Origin: Lachnospiraceae bacterium
GTDB lineage: Bacteria > Bacillota > Clostridia > Lachnospirales > Lachnospiraceae
Direction: 5' to 3'
Assembly: GCA_022799755.1 (NCBI GenBank)
Contig: JAAWOU010000014.1
Location: 1-54,235 of the forward strand
DNA length: 54,235 bases
Made by a program: the position numbers and the translations under genes. Numbering within the stretch: position 1 is the first letter of the stretch; each line of letters starts with the position of its first letter. This document shows, piece after piece, positions 16,013-24,749 of this stretch. The notes below the pieces were generated by a model that searched no databases, had not been told where the DNA came from, and saw nothing but the letters and a program-made list of their open reading frames with translations.

Positions 16013-17368
16013 TCACGAAAAGTCCGCAAGCGGCATGGTCACCTCCGCAGCGAAGATCCCCGGCTCGTTGGCCAGGTTCAGATAACCCCGGTATTTGTCC
16101 ACCGCGGCTTTCACCCGCTTCATCCCCAGGCCGTGGTTGCCCCGCTTGCTGGTGATGTAATGTCTGGCGTCGAAATCCGGCTCCTCCGGGGCGGAATTCT
16201 GCAGGGACAGGTAGAACTGCCCCTTGTTCACCGCCATGTAGAGCCGCAGTGACCGACTGTCCTCCTCCACTTTCCGGCAGGCCTCGATGGCATTGTCCAG
16301 GAGATTGCCCAAGATCACGCACAGGTCCACATCCTCCACCGGCAGCCGCTCCGGCAGCCTGGCCTTGCAGATTACCTGAATGCCGCTGCGCCTGGCCAGC
16401 GTCAGCTTGCTGTTTAAAATGGCGTCCGTCATCAGGTTCCCGGACCTCACCAGAGTGTCCACCCGATCCAGCTCCCTCTCCAGCTGGTCCAGATAGGCCC
16501 CGATCCCCTCCATGTCCCCCATGGACAGCTTGGCTTTCATCACCTGCATGTGGTTGTGGTAGTCATGCCGCCAGCCCCGCATGTCCATGTAGATATCCCG
16601 GATCTCCCCGTAACTGTGCTCCATCAGTTCGCTGCGGAACCGCTCCGTCCGGGCCTCGAAGCCCTTTTTATAGAAATACAGCGCGCTCTCCACCGTGAAA
16701 AACAGCAGCGTCTCCAGCGCTGCGCTGCCCCACAGCAGGATTTCCAGCAGCCTCCCCTCCCCGCCGAACCGGCCCGTACCGCACAGCAGCCACTGAAATG
16801 CCGTGACGGCAGAAAATGACACCATTGTCATAATTCCGTTCCAAAGCTGCAGGCTCTGACGCTTACCGGAAAACAGGAGGAAGAAGACAAAGAGAATCGG
16901 CCCATGGCACAGAAAGGCCGCGGCTGCCAGAGGCTCTGTGGTTATCAAAGGCTCTCCGGCAGCCAGAATCCTTTCGTCTGCCGCGGCCCCTCCGCTCTTG
17001 ACAGCCAAGGCATCCAAAGGTCCGCCTCCGGATGAACCTACATTCCAAAGTTGAAAGAACCAGGGCAGCAGAGCACAAGCTGCCAGCAAAAGTCCCGGCA
17101 GCAATACCCGCCGCCACTGCCGCCCAAAGGGCTCCTCATCAAAGAACAGATCGTACAATAAGAGGATTCCTGCCGCCAGAAGCCACGACAGCGAAAGCGG
17201 AATCCACACAGAAAGCGCCAGGCAGACCGCTGCCAGACAAAAGCCCAATATCCGCCTCCCTGCCCCTTTCTCTATGGTTCCCACTTGTCCCACATAGTAC
17301 CAGTATAGAATCAGCCGCATAATCTCCAGAATTCCCCGGGAGATCTCCCAGAAACCTGCCGTCTCCAC
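16013..17368 (-). CDS. AgrC-like sensor histidine kinase (GHKL ATPase)
   Basis: A 451-residue membrane kinase. Residues 10-235 contain about six hydrophobic helices as in AgrC/ComD-type receptors. The phospho-acceptor region is WRHDYHNHMQ with His near 268, followed by a dimerisation helix and a GHKL ATPase domain with ILGNLLDNAIEA (N box) and NHGLGMKRV (G box). GTG 17368 is the start, preceded by AAGGAGG. The regulator gene lies 116 nt upstream. The family usually senses peptides, but no AgrB/AgrD-like gene is visible nearby, so the signal is unknown. Confidence 0.85.
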   Translation of the reverse strand: METAGFWEISRGILEIMRLILYWYYVGQVGTIEKGAGRRILGFCLAAVCLALSVWIPLSLSWLLAAGILLLYDLFFDEEPFGRQWRRVLLPGLLLAACALLPWFFQLWNVGSSGGGPLDALAVKSGGAAADERILAAGEPLITTEPLAAAAFLCHGPILFVFFLLFSGKRQSLQLWNGIMTMVSFSAVTAFQWLLCGTGRFGGEGRLLEILLWGSAALETLLFFTVESALYFYKKGFEARTERFRSELMEHSYGEIRDIYMDMRGWRHDYHNHMQVMKAKLSMGDMEGIGAYLDQLERELDRVDTLVRSGNLMTDAILNSKLTLARRSGIQVICKARLPERLPVEDVDLCVILGNLLDNAIEACRKVEEDSRSLRLYMAVNKGQFYLSLQNSAPEEPDFDARHYITSKRGNHGLGMKRVKAAVDKYRGYLNLANEPGIFAAEVTMPLADFS

Positions 17369-17484
17369 TTGCCTCCTTGCTCCTTTTCCACCTGTATTTT
17401 TATCCGTGGCGCTTTCTTTTTTGCCGGCCTCTGCCGCATCAACAGCTCCTCTAAGCCCAATCTTTCGGAAACATCAGCCGCCCT

Positions 17485-18279
17485 CTAAGTCTGGTCTCCC
17501 GATCCGCTGGCTGCCCTCTGTGTCCGGACTCCATGCCCGTCAGCCCCCTCTTCTCTCTCCCATCTGCCGCGGTAATACTCCAGATAAGCCCGGTTCAGCG
17601 CCTCCCATCGGTTTCTGGCCACAGGCAGCGCCTCCCCGGTGTCCATCACGGCCTCTCTCTTCTCAATCCGGTTCACATAGGAGAGGTTTACCAGGTAGGA
17701 GCGGTGAATCTTGAAAAAGCTGCCGCCCTGCTGCCCCAGGCGCTCCTCCAGCTGGCGGATTCCCACACGACAGCGGATAGACTCCTTTTCCCGGTTGCAG
17801 CGCACCCAGGTGTCATGGGCATCGCTCTCCAGATAGCAGATATCCCGGATTCGCACCCTGGCCATACCGCCGGGCGTGTCCAAAAGCAGCGCGGGCGCTT
17901 CCTGGCCGCATCTTTTGGCCGCCCTGTCCAGACAGGCAAAAAGTCTGTCCTTTTTCACCGGCTTGATCAGGTAGGACACCGCGTCCACATCATAGCCCTC
18001 CAGGGCATATTCCGCCAGCCCGGTGACGAAAATGATCTGTGTCTCATCCCCCTGACTCCGAAGCCTCTTCGCCAGAGAAAGGCCGTCAGCCCCCGGCATA
18101 TCGATGTCTAAGAGCACCATGTCCCCGGGCCTCTCCTCCCAGCAAAACAAGAACTGCTCCGCGCTGCCCGAAAGCGCGATATCCGTCTCCAGCTGCCGCA
18201 GCATTCCCCATTCTCTTACATAAGTTTCCAATAAAGAGCGCTGGGCCGCCTCATCGTCACATATGGCAATCTGTAGCAT
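17485..18279 (-). CDS. LytTR-family response regulator
   Basis: A 264-residue AgrA/LytR-type regulator: an N-terminal receiver domain starting LQIAICDDEAAQRSLL with the phospho-acceptor Asp at about 58 (MVLLDIDMPG) and Lys in LIKPVKKDRL, then a C-terminal LytTR DNA-binding domain (residues ~135-235) with ICYLESDAHDTWVRC and FFKIHRSYLVNLSYV. The last 25 residues form a charged tail beyond the usual family length. It is the first gene of the kinase/exporter cluster and should activate the exporter promoter by binding paired direct repeats. Confidence 0.88.
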   Translation of the reverse strand: MLQIAICDDEAAQRSLLETYVREWGMLRQLETDIALSGSAEQFLFCWEERPGDMVLLDIDMPGADGLSLAKRLRSQGDETQIIFVTGLAEYALEGYDVDAVSYLIKPVKKDRLFACLDRAAKRCGQEAPALLLDTPGGMARVRIRDICYLESDAHDTWVRCNREKESIRCRVGIRQLEERLGQQGGSFFKIHRSYLVNLSYVNRIEKREAVMDTGEALPVARNRWEALNRAYLEYYRGRWEREEGADGHGVRTQRAASGSGDQT

Positions 18280-18415
18280 CTCTCATCCTCACTCCATTCC
18301 GTTCCTGCCCCGATCCTTTGGAAGACGCTTTTTCGTTTCCAGCGCTCCTGCCTTGTAAGCCTCCGGTGGTACTTCCGACTGCCCTAATGGCTCATCCTCC
18401 CTGGCTTCTCTGCCC

Positions 18416-18859
18416 TCACAGTTCCAGCCTCATCTCAATCTCACCGTTGTTCACCACTTCCCCGGTAGGGCGAAATCCCAGCTTCTCATACACATGCCTG
18501 GCAATCTCATTCCCCGGCGCATAGTCCAGTATCAGGAAATCGTACTTCCCAGACTCCCCTGCCAGTCGGATGATTTCCTGGATGGCCCAGGTGCCGTAGC
18601 CCCTGTTCTGATGCTCCTCAGGGAACATGACCCGCCATATGACAAGGCATCTCTCCTCCAAATCCTCGTCCAGCATCATAAAGCCTACTGGCTTGTCGTC
18701 GCAGTAAATCGCAAAAGGGTCGACATCCCCGTTCTCCCGATACAGCCAGGCCTGGGCCAGCGAGTAGACATTGGACGCCACGAACCTCTCGCCCTCCGGA
18801 CGCTTCATCGCCACAACCGCCTCAAAATTATCTTCCGTAATTTTCTCAAAATGTATCAT
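18416..18859 (-). CDS. GNAT N-acetyltransferase, spermidine acetyltransferase-like
   Basis: A 147-residue GNAT protein. The acetyl-CoA pyrophosphate loop is EEHQNRGYGTWAIQEII (R/QxxGxG/A type), preceded by the beta-4 strand IWRVMFP and followed by LDYAPGNEIARHVYEKLGFRP, the pattern of BltD/polyamine and small-molecule acetyltransferases. Substrate is not certain. It is divergently transcribed from the following plus-strand gene across a 135-bp intergenic region. No partner gene. Confidence 0.85.
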   Translation of the reverse strand: MIHFEKITEDNFEAVVAMKRPEGERFVASNVYSLAQAWLYRENGDVDPFAIYCDDKPVGFMMLDEDLEERCLVIWRVMFPEEHQNRGYGTWAIQEIIRLAGESGKYDFLILDYAPGNEIARHVYEKLGFRPTGEVVNNGEIEMRLEL

Positions 18860-18927
18860 AATTTCCGATGCCTCCTGTCACTTTCTATCATGATAGCATA
18901 CTTTTCTCCCCTTGTCTGCAAATTTTC

Positions 18928-18956
18928 TTGCCAGGGCTTTCGGATTATTGTAAAAT
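18928..18956 (+). promoter_or_regulatory. Sigma-A promoter
   Basis: TTGCCA (18928-18933) and TAAAAT (18951-18956) are separated by 17 bases, about 40 bases before the ATG of the next plus-strand gene. This is the best promoter candidate in the divergent intergenic region. Confidence 0.7.
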
Positions 18957-18994
18957 AAGTTTAACCAATCCATATGAAAAGGAGTCGAATCATT

Positions 18995-19891
18995 ATGTTT
19001 GGGCTATCAAAGTCAAAATCAAAAAATCCTGAGGAACAGCTGAAAAGCTGCCAGCAGAAGCGTGACTGGGCGGGGCTTGCCAGGGCTTACTATGATATGG
19101 GCACTGCCGCCATGGAGGAAAAAGATCTGTACCGGGCTGTGCTGTGGCTGCACCGGGCGGACACCATCTTCAGCGCCGATGACAGGGTCTACAAAAAGGT
19201 GGGGGAGAAGCTGGTGGACGACTGCTCCGACCGCATTGGTACATTGGAGGACGGCACTCTGGTGTACAACGACATCTACGAAGAGATTACGGAGAGGGCG
19301 CAGGAGATGGCGGACATCCAGGTCAGGCTGTGGGATCTGCTGGCCATTGCCCGCCTGACAAAGCTGGGAGAGAAGCTGGGAGAACTGCCCGGCTGTGAGG
19401 TGCTGGGGCAGTTGGGCTATGCCGTGGATCTCATGTTCCGCTCTTTCCAGAGCCCCATTTCCCAGGAGGAGTACAACGAACTGATGGATATCTGCAATGC
19501 CCTCTATGAATTCGGGGATTCCGAACCTTTCTACGCGGGCGGCGAGATCGATGTCCCCGGCAAGGCGCCTTTCCAGGTATTCGACTTAAACGGTATGTTC
19601 GGTGTACATCTGCAGATCAACGGATACATAGACAGCCATCTGCGGCTCCTGGCTGCGCTGAGCAACGGTCAGGAACCCGACCCCACGGAGAGCTTCATGA
19701 ACGGCTGCTCTTTGCTTCCCGATTACTATGTCCGCACCACCGGCCGGAATCCGGATGACATTCCGCAGATTCAGGCGGAGCTGTCCCGCATCTGGGACGA
19801 CTGTCAGTTCGTCTGCTCCGGATTGGACTGGGATACTTTCAAACAGAGGCTGGACGCCTATAAAGAGCTGGATATCCTGGGAGAGGGCTGA
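18995..19891 (+). CDS. Conserved hypothetical protein with TPR-like N-terminus
   Basis: A 298-residue soluble protein I do not recognise. The N-terminal 70 residues (EEQLKSCQQKRDWAGLARAY then MGTAAMEEKDLYRAVLWLHRA) look like helical TPR/Sel1-type repeats; the remainder is acidic with no catalytic motif or signal peptide. A similar layout occurs in uncharacterised clostridial proteins. ATG 18995 is chosen because AGGAG lies ten bases upstream; ATG 18974 precedes that site. It is a monocistronic unit with its own promoter and a strong terminator. Confidence 0.7.
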   Translation: MFGLSKSKSKNPEEQLKSCQQKRDWAGLARAYYDMGTAAMEEKDLYRAVLWLHRADTIFSADDRVYKKVGEKLVDDCSDRIGTLEDGTLVYNDIYEEITERAQEMADIQVRLWDLLAIARLTKLGEKLGELPGCEVLGQLGYAVDLMFRSFQSPISQEEYNELMDICNALYEFGDSEPFYAGGEIDVPGKAPFQVFDLNGMFGVHLQINGYIDSHLRLLAALSNGQEPDPTESFMNGCSLLPDYYVRTTGRNPDDIPQIQAELSRIWDDCQFVCSGLDWDTFKQRLDAYKELDILGEG

Positions 19892-19928
19892 CCGTCTCCC
19901 GGCCGAAAACCGAATACGACGCACCAAG

Positions 19929-19968
19929 AACAGCCGCTGCAGGAATCGCCGTCTCCTGCGCGGCTGTT
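19929..19968 (+). terminator. Intrinsic terminator
   Basis: AACAGCCGC-t-GCAGGA pairs with TCCTGC-GCGGCTGTT across a nine-base loop, followed by TTgccgtcTTATTT. A strong 15-bp stem 37 bases after the stop codon of the hypothetical protein. Confidence 0.85.
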
Positions 19969-19983
19969 TTGCCGTCTTATTTC

Positions 19984-20012
19984 GACATTTTCCACTCCTC
20001 TTTCATATAATG
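19984..20012 (+). promoter_or_regulatory. Sporulation-sigma-like promoter of the first collagen-like gene
   Basis: GACA (19984-19987) followed 16 bases later by CATATAATG (20004-20012) resembles SigE/SigK promoters (AC at -35, CATAnnnT at -10). An almost identical arrangement, GACA then CATATAGTG, precedes the second collagen-like gene (22249-22276). The mother-cell assignment is inference from the motif and from the gene products. Confidence 0.5.
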
Positions 20013-20094
20013 ATACAGAAACCAAGACGGGGCTTGCGCATCGCAGCCCCCGGGACGAATGAGACGCATCCCGAAGACAGAGAGGTGGACTTTA

Positions 20095-20838
20095 TTGAAC
20101 TATTTCAACGGGAACAACCACTACAATAGGAACAATATGTACAACAGGAACAACATGGACAACAGAAACAACATGGACAATAGAAACAACATGAACAATC
20201 AGAACAGAACACACATGGCCTCAGATCAGCCCGGCCCCGTAAGCCCGGTGGAATCCGCAGGTCCCATGGGACCCATGGGGCCAAGGGGAGAGCCCGGCCC
20301 TCCAGGCTGTCCCGGAGAGCGGGGCGAGCCCGGGCCCCAGGGAGTCACGGGTCCTCAGGGACCGCAGGGAGTCATGGGTCCCATGGGGCCAAGAGGGGAG
20401 CAGGGCTTACGCGGGCCGTCAGGGCCTCCCGGCTATCCCCAGAGCAGCATTTTTGCGGCGTTCTCCAATACCGGCTTCACCATGCCGGAAAGTGCTGCCC
20501 TCCCCCTGCGGCCGGATGTTTCGGACACCACCGGGAACATCGTTCCCAAAGGCTCCCGCTCTGTGGCACTGACTCCCGGCTTCTATGCCGTCTACTATTA
20601 TGTATCCGCAGAGTTGAAAGCGCCCGGCTTTGCAAAGCTTGTGCCCGTGTTCAACGGATGCATGCAGTCAGGCTATATGGACTATGCCGCCGCCAGAAAA
20701 CGGCGTGAACAAATCCGGCTGTCCAGATATTTCATTGCCGAAATATCAGAGGTCTCGCCGCTGTCTTTTCTATGGCGCTGTACGGAATCTGCTTTCGTCG
20801 TCAGCATGAATCTGGCGGTACAGAAGCTGTGCAGATAA
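20095..20838 (+). CDS. Short collagen-like protein, probable spore-surface (exosporium) protein
   Basis: A 247-residue protein starting at TTG 20095, which has AGGTGG eight bases upstream. Residues 2-37 are Asn-rich with an 18-bp DNA repeat encoding NRNNMD/NN units. Residues ~57-115 are Gly-X-Y collagen-like ([16 protein letters not shown]), interrupted once. The C-terminal ~130 residues form a globular domain ([33 protein letters not shown], ending NLAVQKLCR) of a type found at the end of spore-surface collagen-like proteins, likely a trimerisation domain. No signal peptide or sortase motif is seen, fitting assembly on the spore from the mother cell. The downstream GT2 glycosyltransferase may modify its Thr/Ser residues. 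Confidence 0.8.
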   Translation: MNYFNGNNHYNRNNMYNRNNMDNRNNMDNRNNMNNQNRTHMASDQPGPVSPVESAGPMGPMGPRGEPGPPGCPGERGEPGPQGVTGPQGPQGVMGPMGPRGEQGLRGPSGPPGYPQSSIFAAFSNTGFTMPESAALPLRPDVSDTTGNIVPKGSRSVALTPGFYAVYYYVSAELKAPGFAKLVPVFNGCMQSGYMDYAAARKRREQIRLSRYFIAEISEVSPLSFLWRCTESAFVVSMNLAVQKLCR

Positions 20839-21025
20839 GGCAAGACCCCCTATCCCGCCCTTTCGGCATCTCCTGCCCCGGGGCGGTATGACACCAGCCG
20901 ACAGCCTCCCGCAGAGCACATCGCGTCTGCAATGCAGGGGGCTTTCAGTCTCCGCGGCAATGACCGGCGCCGAAAAAGGCCCTCCGGTATTGACTGCGGG
21001 AAGAAAGAAACGAGGTATAAGATCC

Positions 21026-21081
21026 CAAGTTTGTGTCTGCGCGGCATCCACAAACTTGACATGCGCAAAAGGCCGCGCAGA
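21026..21081 (+). promoter_or_regulatory. Two interleaved perfect 10-bp inverted repeats before the GT2 gene
   Basis: Arms in order: A CAAGTTTGTG (21026-21035), B TCTGCGCGGC (21036-21045), A' CACAAACTTG (21049-21058), B' GCCGCGCAGA (21072-21081). A pairs with A' and B with B', both perfectly. The order A-B-A'-B' gives either mutually exclusive hairpins or a pseudoknot; with no linker between A and B full simultaneous pairing is sterically unlikely. B' ends three bases before the GGGG ribosome binding site of the glycosyltransferase (ATG 21095), so the structure can control access to it. Confidence 0.75.
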
Positions 21082-21094
21082 AATGGGGTAAAAT

Positions 21095-22165
21095 ATGGCA
21101 ACCATCAGTCTCTGTATGATTGTAAAAAACGAGGAAAAGACTTTGGAGCGCTGCCTGAACAGCGTGTGCGGTGTCGTAGACGAAATCGTCATCGTGGACA
21201 CCGGTTCCTCTGACCGAACTATGGAAATCGCGGCGAAATTTACCGAAAAAGTATACCAGGATCCATGGAGGGATGATTTTGCCGCTGCCAGGAATTTTTC
21301 CTTTTCCAAAGCCCACATGGAATATTGCATGTGGCTGGATGCCGACGACGTCCTGGAACCGACGGAAAGAGAAAAATTTCTTCACCTGAAGCAATCGCTG
21401 CCGCCGGATACGGATATGGTGATGATGAAATACAATACTTCCTTTGACGAATCAGACAATCCCGTCTTCTCCTACTATCGGGAGCGCCTGATCCGAAATG
21501 TACCGCAGTACCGCTGGGCAGGGGAAGTCCATGAAGTGATAACCCCCGCAGGAAATATCCTGTACTCCGACATCTCGGTCTCCCACAGAAAAAACGGCCC
21601 CGGAGACCCCGACAGAAACCTGAGGATATACAGAGGCCTCATTGAAAGCGGAAAGGAGCTGGAGCCCCGTCAACTGTACTATTATGGGCGCGAGCTGTAT
21701 TACCACCGGGAATATGAGGAGGCAGTCTCTGTCTTTCGTCGGTTTTTGGATCTGCCCGATGGCTGGGTGGAAAATAAAATAGAGGCCTGCTCTGTCTGCG
21801 CCGACTGCTATTACAAGCTGGGAAAAAGCGATTACGCGCTGCAGACGCTCCTGCGCAGCCTGAGTTTTGACACGCCCCGGGCGGAGCTGTGCTGCGATAT
21901 CGGAAGCCATTTCCTGAACCGCGGAGATTATCAAAATGCCATCTATTGGTACGAGACCGCACTGACCAGGAAGCGGAATGACCGAATCGGAGGCTTTGTT
22001 CTGCCGGACTGTTATGACTACATCCCTCTGCTGCAGCTATGTGTATGCCACGACAGATTGGGAGAAAGGGAAAAGGCAAAGGCATACAACGAAAAAGCCG
22101 GCTTCTGCAAGCCATATTCCAAATCGTATCTCTATAATAAACAGTATTTCGACAGCAATCCATAG
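21095..22165 (+). CDS. GT2 glycosyltransferase with C-terminal TPRs
   Basis: A 356-residue protein: an N-terminal GT-A fold family 2 domain (residues 1-~170) opening ISLCMIVKNEEKTLERCL, with VDTGSSDRTMEIA and the metal-binding WLDADDVLEPTE, then HEVITPAGNILYSDISVSH; and a C-terminal helical region with TPR-like repeats (YYYGRELYYHREYEEAVSVF, CYYKLGKSDYALQTLLRSL, FLNRGDYQNAIYWYETAL). This architecture resembles SunS-like and spore-associated protein glycosyltransferases. It lies between two collagen-like genes and is the obvious candidate to glycosylate them, as with BclA in Bacillus. Acceptor and sugar are inferred from context only. Confidence 0.88.
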   Translation: MATISLCMIVKNEEKTLERCLNSVCGVVDEIVIVDTGSSDRTMEIAAKFTEKVYQDPWRDDFAAARNFSFSKAHMEYCMWLDADDVLEPTEREKFLHLKQSLPPDTDMVMMKYNTSFDESDNPVFSYYRERLIRNVPQYRWAGEVHEVITPAGNILYSDISVSHRKNGPGDPDRNLRIYRGLIESGKELEPRQLYYYGRELYYHREYEEAVSVFRRFLDLPDGWVENKIEACSVCADCYYKLGKSDYALQTLLRSLSFDTPRAELCCDIGSHFLNRGDYQNAIYWYETALTRKRNDRIGGFVLPDCYDYIPLLQLCVCHDRLGEREKAKAYNEKAGFCKPYSKSYLYNKQYFDSNP

Positions 22166-22248
22166 CGCCCCGGGCTTCGGAATCTGCGGAACAAAAGCCG
22201 GAGCAGGGCCCGGATATTGACATTATCCGACATTTTAGGAATATATGT

Positions 22249-22276
22249 GACAAAAACGCAGAATATTCATATAGTG
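22249..22276 (+). promoter_or_regulatory. Sporulation-sigma-like promoter of the large collagen-like gene
   Basis: GACA (22249-22252), 15 bases, then CATATAGTG (22268-22276), matching the motif before the first collagen-like gene. About 100 nt of leader would precede ATG 22379. Confidence 0.45.
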
Positions 22277-22378
22277 TCTATTACAAGGGATGCGGAGTGA
22301 AAGACGACGCAGCTGATCCGGACAGATGCGGTCTTTGGTCCGACAGCCTTTGCCAATCATCAAAAAGGATGTGATTGT

Positions 22379-24505
22379 ATGAATCAGAATAATTTATGTA
22401 ACTGCAACCAGAATTACGGCAACAGCCAATGCTGCCATCCCTGCTGTGAGCGCGGTCCCGCCGGCCCCAAAGGGGATCAGGGACCTCAGGGGCCTCAGGG
22501 CATAAAAGGGGATCCCGGGTGTCCCGGGCCAAAAGGAGACATGGGAGAGCAGGGACCTATGGGACCACAGGGCATTCCCGGCGAACCGGGCGCAAGGGGA
22601 CCCAGGGGAAATACCGGGCCCGTCGGGCCTACCGGAAACACGGGCCCCAGAGGAGTCCAGGGGCCCAGAGGTTATGCCGGCCCCCAGGGCATTCAGGGTG
22701 TCCAGGGTGTCAGGGGCGATATCGGGCCGAAAGGAGACCCCGGATGCGAGGGGCCGAAAGGGGACATGGGTCCGATAGGTCCCATCGGAAATACCGGCCC
22801 TGCCGGGCCTGCCGGACCGCAGGGCGATATAGGACCTCAGGGGCCGAGAGGTATTCCCGGCGCCACCGGACCCACCGGCGTCACAGGGCCAATGGGGCCT
22901 CAGGGCGTCACCGGACCGCAGGGTGTCCAGGGTGTCACCGGTCCCATCGGTCCACAGGGGCCTAAGGGCTGTCCGGGAGATACGGGCGCCATGGGACCTA
23001 CCGGGGCTGTGGGACCCACGGGGCCTACCGGAGCAACGGGGCCTGCAGGACCCACCGGGGCGGATGGGGCGGACGGCGCTGCTGGACCTACTGGCGCTAC
23101 TGGACCTACCGGCGCGGACGGTGCTGCTGGACCTACCGGTGCTACTGGGCCGACCGGCGCGGACGGTGCTGCTGGCCCCACTGGCGCTACCGGACCTACC
23201 GGACCCACCGGCGCGGACGGCGCTGCTGGACCCACTGGCGCTACAGGACCTACCGGCGCGGACGGCGCTGCTGGACCCACTGGCGCTACCGGACCTACCG
23301 GACCCACCGGCGCGGACGGCGCTGCTGGACCCACCGGCGCTACAGGACCTACCGGCGCGGACGGCACTGCTGGACCCACCGGCGCTACAGGACCTACCGG
23401 ACCCACCGGCGCGGACGGCGCTGCTGGACCTACCGGCGCTACAGGACCTACCGGTGCAGACGGCACTGCTGGACCCACCGGCGCTACAGGACCTACCGGA
23501 CCCACCGGCGCGGACGGCGCTGCTGGACCTACCGGTGCTACCGGACCTATCGGCGCAGACGGCGCTACTGGACCCACGGGCGCTACAGGACCTACCGGCG
23601 CGGACGGCGCTACAGGACCTACCGGTGCGGACGGCGCTACAGGACCTACCGGTGCGGACGGCGCTACAGGACCTACCGGTGCTACCGGACCCACCGGCGC
23701 GGACGGCGCTACTGGACCCACCGGCGCTACAGGACCTACCGGCGCAGACGGCGCTACTGGACCCACGGGCGCTACAGGACCTACCGGCGCAGACGGCGCT
23801 GCTGGACCCATCGGCGCTACCGGACCTACCGGCGCAGACGGCGCTACTGGACCCGCTGGCGCAACGGGCCCCACCGGCGCGGACGGCGCTGCTGGACCCA
23901 CTGGCGCTACTGGACCCACTGGCGCGGACGGCGCTGCTGGACCCACTGGCGCTACCGGACCCACTGGACCCACCGGCGCGAACGGTACCGGCGCCATCAT
24001 CCCCTTTGCTTCAGGTCTTCCCGTCACTCTGACTACAATAGCCGGAGGACTCGTAGGACTTCCCGCCTTTGTAGGCTTCGGAAGCAGCGCTCAGGGGCTC
24101 ACTGCGCTGGGAGCGACCATAGACATCACCAATGCCAGCGGAACCCTTTCCAACTTCGCGTTTCAGGTTCCCCGAGCCGGAACGATTACGTCATTCAGCG
24201 CATTCTTCAGCACGACAGCCGCCCTCTCCCTGATCGGCTCCACTGTCGTCGTAAGAGCCCAGATTTACCAGTCCACGACGCCGAACAATGTATTTTCGCC
24301 CATTGCCGGAACGCTGATCAGCCTGTCCCCCTCCCTGACCGGAGTCATCTCTATAGGGACTCTGCTGAACGGTTCTCTCACGGGGCTGAGCATCCCCGTT
24401 ACGGCCCAGACAAGGCTGATGCTTGTACTCTCCGCATCCGCAAGCGGTCTCACACTGCTCAATACCGTCGCGGGATATGCCAGCGCCGGATTAGGAATCA
24501 CCTGA
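22379..24505 (+). CDS. Large collagen-like protein with BclA-type C-terminal domain
   Basis: A 708-residue protein with an AAGGATG-type ribosome binding site. Residues 1-25 are Asn/Cys-rich (four Cys in QCCHPCC), residues ~25-537 are an uninterrupted Gly-X-Y array, first varied ([20 protein letters not shown]) and then dominated by [14 protein letters not shown] units, and residues ~538-708 form a hydrophobic beta-rich domain ([20 protein letters not shown] to the end) like the C-terminal exosporium domain of BclA. The Thr-rich X-Y positions are candidate O-glycosylation sites. No secretion signal or anchor, as expected for a mother-cell-made spore hair protein. The gene is preceded by a GT2 gene and followed by a hairpin. 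Confidence 0.88.
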   Translation: MNQNNLCNCNQNYGNSQCCHPCCERGPAGPKGDQGPQGPQGIKGDPGCPGPKGDMGEQGPMGPQGIPGEPGARGPRGNTGPVGPTGNTGPRGVQGPRGYAGPQGIQGVQGVRGDIGPKGDPGCEGPKGDMGPIGPIGNTGPAGPAGPQGDIGPQGPRGIPGATGPTGVTGPMGPQGVTGPQGVQGVTGPIGPQGPKGCPGDTGAMGPTGAVGPTGPTGATGPAGPTGADGADGAAGPTGATGPTGADGAAGPTGATGPTGADGAAGPTGATGPTGPTGADGAAGPTGATGPTGADGAAGPTGATGPTGPTGADGAAGPTGATGPTGADGTAGPTGATGPTGPTGADGAAGPTGATGPTGADGTAGPTGATGPTGPTGADGAAGPTGATGPIGADGATGPTGATGPTGADGATGPTGADGATGPTGADGATGPTGATGPTGADGATGPTGATGPTGADGATGPTGATGPTGADGAAGPIGATGPTGADGATGPAGATGPTGADGAAGPTGATGPTGADGAAGPTGATGPTGPTGANGTGAIIPFASGLPVTLTTIAGGLVGLPAFVGFGSSAQGLTALGATIDITNASGTLSNFAFQVPRAGTITSFSAFFSTTAALSLIGSTVVVRAQIYQSTTPNNVFSPIAGTLISLSPSLTGVISIGTLLNGSLTGLSIPVTAQTRLMLVLSASASGLTLLNTVAGYASAGLGIT
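23040..23980 (+). repeat. Collagen-coding tandem DNA repeats
   Basis: Within the large collagen-like gene, 9-bp Gly-X-Y codon units are grouped into longer repeats of 45-54 bp encoding [19 protein letters not shown] blocks. Near-identical 63-bp and longer stretches recur (for example around 23180, 23280, 23390 and 23500), the signature of recent slippage or recombination, so copy number should vary between strains. Assembly of this stretch should be treated with caution. Confidence 0.85.
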
Positions 24506-24536
24506 CCGGCGAAAATACCACACACCTTTTCCACCG

Positions 24537-24566
24537 GAGGGCGGAGGGCTACGGCCTTCCGCCCTC
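24537..24566 (+). terminator. Hairpin after the large collagen-like gene
   Basis: GAGGGCGGAGGGC pairs with GCCTTCCGCCCTC (one G-U) around a TACG loop, 32 bases after the stop. The stem is 13 bp and very GC-rich, but no U-tract follows, so it may act as a 3' stabiliser as much as a terminator. The rest of 24506-24749 holds nothing recognisable. Confidence 0.6.
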
Positions 24567-24749
24567 TGAACATGATAGCCATAGCCGGCGGCCGCGACTG
24601 TGCCCGGAAAGCCGAAAGCTCCGATAGCTGCGCACAACTGCACAGAACTTTATGGTTTTCGGCTAATTTCAGGCACGACTTTCGCTTCCGCAATAAAATT
24701 CAAATTCCCTCTTCCCATTTTCCTTTATTTGTGTTATAGTAATGGAGAT

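Noticed and set aside
21056..21084. TTGACA at 21056 as a promoter for the GT2 gene
   Set aside because: No acceptable -10 box at 16-18 bases, and the start would fall at the ribosome binding site; the TTGACA is part of arm A' of the inverted repeat.
22900..24032. Long open frames on both strands inside the large collagen-like gene (Pro/Ala/Val-rich and Leu-rich readings)
   Set aside because: They are by-products of the 9-bp codon periodicity of the Gly-X-Y repeat; they lack ribosome binding sites and any non-repetitive domain.
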